Origin: an uncultured Bacillota bacterium
Lineage (GTDB): Bacteria > Bacillota > Clostridia > Oscillospirales > Oscillospiraceae
Reading direction: 5' to 3'
Assembly (NCBI GenBank): GCA_947172355.1
Contig: CAMWBA010000006.1
Coordinates: 1 to 43,992 of the forward strand
DNA: 43,992 bases
Under the pieces are notes generated by a model. The model saw only the letters and a list, made by a program, of their open reading frames with translations, was not told where the DNA came from and ran no database searches. This document shows, piece by piece, positions 41,415 to 43,992 of this stretch. A program made the position numbers and the translations under genes. Within the stretch, counting starts at the first letter, position 1; each line of letters begins with the position of its first letter.

Positions 41415-41656
41415 TGTGAACCTTCTTTCTGTAAGGGCCTGGGCTCATCAATCAGCCCCAGCAAATAATCGGCGGACACGTTGTAATGCTGACAGATAAT
41501 CGTTAATTTTTCAAACGTTGTGGTCTTGCGTCCATTTTCCATTTCCACAATCTGGTTCGGCTTCACGCCCAACAGTTCCGCAAGGTCGGCCTGTTTCTCT
41601 CCCGCCTGGTTGCGCAGCTTTTTCAGACGAAGACCGTACAAATCTTTATGAAACAC
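41411..41656 (-). CDS. XRE-family helix-turn-helix regulator
   Basis: 81 residues; Cro/C1-type fold with LKKLRNQAGEKQADLAELLG and VKPNQIVEMENGRKT forming the helix-turn-helix, and an end SADYLLGLIDEP typical of short clostridial XRE proteins. It is translationally coupled to plsX and faces a divergent small gene across an inverted repeat (41679-41713), its likely operator. The start at 41656 is 15-20 bases from that control region. Confidence 0.9.
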   Translation of the reverse strand: MFHKDLYGLRLKKLRNQAGEKQADLAELLGVKPNQIVEMENGRKTTTFEKLTIICQHYNVSADYLLGLIDEPRPLQKEGSQ

Positions 41657-41668
41657 AGCTTACCCCCT

Positions 41669-41697
41669 TGACAACACCACTAAAAGGATGTATACTT
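41669..41697 (+). promoter_or_regulatory. Sigma-A promoter of the divergent small gene
   Basis: TTGACA (41669-41674), exactly 17 bases, TATACT (41692-41697). Start expected near 41704, inside the right arm of the inverted repeat. Confidence 0.88.
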
Positions 41698-41713
41698 GAC
41701 ACACCCTTTTAGT
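41679..41713. promoter_or_regulatory. Operator-like inverted repeat between xre and its divergent neighbour
   Basis: CACTAAAAGG (41679-41688) and its exact complement CCTTTTAGTG (41704-41713) flank GTATAC at the promoter -10. The left arm fills the spacer, the right arm covers the transcription start, a classic repression layout. Confidence 0.7.
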
Positions 41714-41726
41714 GTGGTGATTGTGA

Positions 41727-41951
41727 ATGGACAAACAACTGAAAGAATTCTTCTTTGCGGAACAGGAGCAAGGCCGCCTGAAGTTTGAAACCTTCCCTGA
41801 ATACACCGACCGGCTTGGTCAGAGCGTCGCGCTCTTTCCCTCCGGCGACCTGCCTGACCCAATTTTCGACCTGCTTGAGACCTCCAATTACATCTCCTTC
41901 GCCCACGGGCTCAAGCTGGGCCTGAGGCTGAAACAGTGGGCGGAGGGCTGA
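41727..41951 (+). CDS. Small hypothetical protein, XRE-controlled
   Basis: 74 residues beginning MDKQLKEFFFAEQEQGRLKF, soluble, helical, with ISFAHGLKLGLRLKQW at the end, a pattern seen in small DUF6809-like proteins that sit beside XRE regulators in Clostridia (recognised by pattern only). The leader is about 23 bases with a weak ribosome site (GGTGAT). The strong promoter overlapping the operator suggests tight repression by the divergent regulator. Confidence 0.7.
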   Translation: MDKQLKEFFFAEQEQGRLKFETFPEYTDRLGQSVALFPSGDLPDPIFDLLETSNYISFAHGLKLGLRLKQWAEG

Positions 41952-41954
41952 GCT

Positions 41955-43259
41955 TCAGTCCAAATCCAGCTTTCCCAGCGCCCCCAGCGCCCGCTGGGAG
42001 ATTGCGGCGTTCTTGTTCCGCTTGCCCTTGACCCGGCAGCCCAGCGGGGGGATCAGGCCAAAGTTGATATTCATTGGTTGAAAGTTTACCACACTTTGGT
42101 CGCTGATGTAAAGAGCCAATGCACCCAAGGCCGTCTCCTGGGGAAAATTGGCAGGGGATTTTCCCGCCAGCCGCCGGGCCAGCTCCACCGCCGCCAGACA
42201 GCCGGAGGCGGTGGACTCCACATACCCCTCCACCCCGGTGATCTGTCCGGCGAACATCAGCCGCTCCTGTCCCCGCACCCGGTAGTACCGGTCCAGCAGA
42301 CGGGGGGAGTCTAAAAAGGTGTTCCGGTGCATCACCCCGTAGCGAACGTACTCCGCTTGTCTCAGAGCGGGGATCATGGAGAAGACCCGCTTCTGCTCCG
42401 GGAATTTCAGGTGGGTCTGGAAGCCTACCATATTATAAATGGAGCCCTGGGCGTTGTCCTTCCGGAGCTGGACCACGGCGTGGGGCTCCTTCCCGGTTCT
42501 GGGGTCCTTCAGCCCCACCGGCTTGAGCGGACCATAGGCCAGAGTGTCACGCCCTCGCCGGGCCATCACCTCCACCGGCATACAGCCCTCAAACACCCCC
42601 GCATCCTCAAAGCCGTGGACCTCTGCTTCCTGGGCCTGGGTGAGCTCGGTCCAGAAGGCGTCGTACTCCTCCCGGGTAAGGGGGCAGTTGATATAGTCCG
42701 GGGTGCCCCGGTCATACCGGGAGGCAAACCAGGCTTGTTCCATGTCGATGCTGTCGAAGGTGACCAGAGGGGCGGCAGCATCGAAAAAGTTGAGGTATTT
42801 GCTGTCCGGGAACAGCTTCCTGATCTCCGCCGACAAGGCCTCTGAGGTCAGCGGCCCGGTGGCAAGGATGACCTGCCCCTCGGGGGGAAGTTCGGTGACC
42901 TCCCCCTCTGCCACCGTGATGTTGGGGTGGCCCTTGATTTTCTCCGTTATGGCGGCGGCGAAAGCGTGGCGGTCCACCGCCAGAGCGCCCCCCGCCTCCA
43001 CCCGGTGGGCGTCGGCACAGGCCATAATCAGAGAGCCGCACCGGCGCAGCTCCTCTTTCAGCAGGCCCACCGCATTTTCCAGTTGGTCGGAGCGCAGAGA
43101 GTTGGAGCACACCAGCTCCCCGAAATACGCCGTGTGGTGGGCGGGGGTCATTTTTTTCGGCTTCATCTCCCGCAGCTCCACGGGAATCCCCCGCTGGGCC
43201 AGCTGCCAGGCCGCCTCGCTCCCCGCCAGTCCCGCTCCAATGACAATGACTTGTTCCAT
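41955..43259 (-). CDS. trmFO: Methylenetetrahydrofolate-tRNA-(uracil-5-)-methyltransferase TrmFO
   Basis: Flavin- and folate-dependent methylation of U54 in tRNA, the usual enzyme in Firmicutes. 434 residues: FAD-binding VIGAGLAGSEAAWQLAQRG, the family block FGELVCSNSLRSDQLENAVG, GPLTS, and the C-terminal FAGQITGVEGYVESTASGCL. Start at 43259 (MEQVIVIGAG) follows AGAGGAA; the longer open frame upstream runs through a terminator and is rejected. It ends three bases from the convergent small gene. Confidence 0.96.
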   Translation of the reverse strand: MEQVIVIGAGLAGSEAAWQLAQRGIPVELREMKPKKMTPAHHTAYFGELVCSNSLRSDQLENAVGLLKEELRRCGSLIMACADAHRVEAGGALAVDRHAFAAAITEKIKGHPNITVAEGEVTELPPEGQVILATGPLTSEALSAEIRKLFPDSKYLNFFDAAAPLVTFDSIDMEQAWFASRYDRGTPDYINCPLTREEYDAFWTELTQAQEAEVHGFEDAGVFEGCMPVEVMARRGRDTLAYGPLKPVGLKDPRTGKEPHAVVQLRKDNAQGSIYNMVGFQTHLKFPEQKRVFSMIPALRQAEYVRYGVMHRNTFLDSPRLLDRYYRVRGQERLMFAGQITGVEGYVESTASGCLAAVELARRLAGKSPANFPQETALGALALYISDQSVVNFQPMNINFGLIPPLGCRVKGKRNKNAAISQRALGALGKLDLD

Positions 43260-43275
43260 TTCGGTTCCTCTTCCA

Positions 43276-43308
43276 TAAAACTGAATGGGGCGGCTGGACG
43301 CCGCCCCA
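43276..43308 (-). terminator. Terminator of polC
   Basis: 9-bp perfect stem TGGGGCGGC/GCCGCCCCA (43286-43294 with 43300-43308) and a TTCAGTTTTATG tail on the minus strand. It lies between polC and trmFO. Confidence 0.75.
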
Positions 43309-43422
43309 GATGGTTTATTATACAATAATTTTCCGCCGGTGTCAAACACCGGGACGCGCCCCAGAGAGGTTGGATTGTCCCGGCTCCTCCGCCTCCGGCG
43401 GACAGGGAGCAAACCGCAGCGC

Positions 43423-43992
43423 CTATCCAAACATGGAAAACAAATCCATCTGACTGGTCTCGGGCAGATCGCCGAAGGCTCCCGCCTCCCTCAGCAGCTG
43501 GATATGGGTCTTGGACACCTTGGGACAGGCGGCGGACACCTCCTCGATAGAGATGAACTCCCGGCCCGCCCGCTGTTCCGCCAGGGAAATGGCGGCTGTC
43601 TCCCCCAGGCCGGCCACCGACACAAAGGGCGGACGCAGGGTCCCCCGGGCCTCGTCCACGGTGAAGTGGATGGCCTGCGACTGGTAGATGTCCATGCGGT
43701 CAAACTGAAAGCCCCGGAGGTAAAATTCATAGCACACCTCCAGCGTGGTGAGCATATCCTTTTCCACCTGGGAGGCATCCTTGTCCTTGGCCACAATCTC
43801 CCGCATTTTCTTCCGGCACACCTCCATCCCCCGGCACATAAACGCCTCGTCAAAGGCCTTGGCCCGGATGGAGAAGTAGGCCGCGTAAAAGGCCAGAGGG
43901 CGGTGGACCTTGAACCAGGCGATGCGGAAGGCCATCATCACATAGGCCACGGCGTGGGCCTTGGGGAAGAGGTAGGCGATTTTTTTGCAGGA
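43423..43992 (-). CDS. polC: DNA polymerase III PolC-type, C-terminal part (5' end outside window)
   Basis: Replicative polymerase of low-GC-type Gram-positives. The frame is open to the right edge; the 190 visible residues start at SCKKIAYLFPKAHAVAYVMM, the fingers motif of PolC, and continue through the duplex-binding HhH region (FVSVAGLGETAAISLAEQRA) to the end ETSQMDLFSMFG, the clamp-binding tail. The stop is followed by a terminator. The catalytic aspartates lie outside the window. Confidence 0.95.
   Translation of the reverse strand, partial: SCKKIAYLFPKAHAVAYVMMAFRIAWFKVHRPLAFYAAYFSIRAKAFDEAFMCRGMEVCRKKMREIVAKDKDASQVEKDMLTTLEVCYEFYLRGFQFDRMDIYQSQAIHFTVDEARGTLRPPFVSVAGLGETAAISLAEQRAGREFISIEEVSAACPKVSKTHIQLLREAGAFGDLPETSQMDLFSMFG

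Overview
The window is chromosomal DNA from a GC-rich, endospore-forming, flagellated member of the Clostridia, most likely Oscillospiraceae (Flavonifractor/Lawsonibacter-like; this is inferred from gene content, not from a marker gene). The evidence is spoIVA, spoVAD, spoVAE and yabP-yabQ-divIC, a PolC-type polymerase, a cysteine T-box leader, folate-dependent TrmFO, flagellin with CsrA, and a sortase-anchored SpaA-type surface protein.

Layout. 1-640: 3' end of guaB and its terminator. 692-8219 (minus): an operon for phosphonate synthesis. From its promoter-proximal end it holds a large sulfotransferase-like protein, an APS-kinase-like protein, a nucleotidyltransferase-cytidylyltransferase-PEP mutase fusion, an iron-type alcohol dehydrogenase, phosphonopyruvate decarboxylase and a PHP phosphoesterase. 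8220-12510: a flagellin cassette with hag, csrA and a TnpB-family gene whose three RuvC catalytic positions are all substituted. Between that gene and csrA lies a multi-hairpin block that looks like a guide-RNA scaffold. Upstream of it are a textbook sigma-D promoter and a pair of near-identical palindromes. 12677-15066: ECF sigma factor with a PepSY-rich anti-sigma factor. 15181-18938: an Hsp70 and J-like membrane protein pair. 19311-24848: a giant cell-wall surface protein. 25101-26579: spoIVA. 27067-30322: T-box-controlled cysE/hypothetical/cysS operon. 30372-31021: hpf. 31041-32195: amidohydrolase, preceded by a broken small membrane gene and a candidate small RNA. 32565-34220: yabP-yabQ-divIC-S1 protein. 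34529-38248: ybeY-lipoprotein-small protein-era-small protein-yqzL-recO. 38290-39891: spoVAD and spoVAE. 39930-40370: decayed DNA. 40371-41951: xre-plsX and a divergent small gene. 41955-43992: trmFO and the 3' part of polC.

The most interesting region is 692-12510. The RuvC-dead TnpB protein resembles the TldR class of RNA-guided repressors, which are known in enterobacteria to sit beside flagellin genes and silence another flagellin. Here the homologue lies directly upstream of csrA and hag on the same strand, and the hag leader carries a hairpin-presented GGA site suited to CsrA. A 33-bp scar of a second flagellin 3' end lies just downstream of hag. A phosphonate/sulfur-type decoration operon follows in the same direction. 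My inference is a flagellin switch-and-decorate cassette: RNA-guided silencing of another locus, CsrA control of translation, a replaceable flagellin gene, and surface modification with hydroxyethylphosphonate or a sulfated group. The guide target and the decorated acceptor are not visible in this window.
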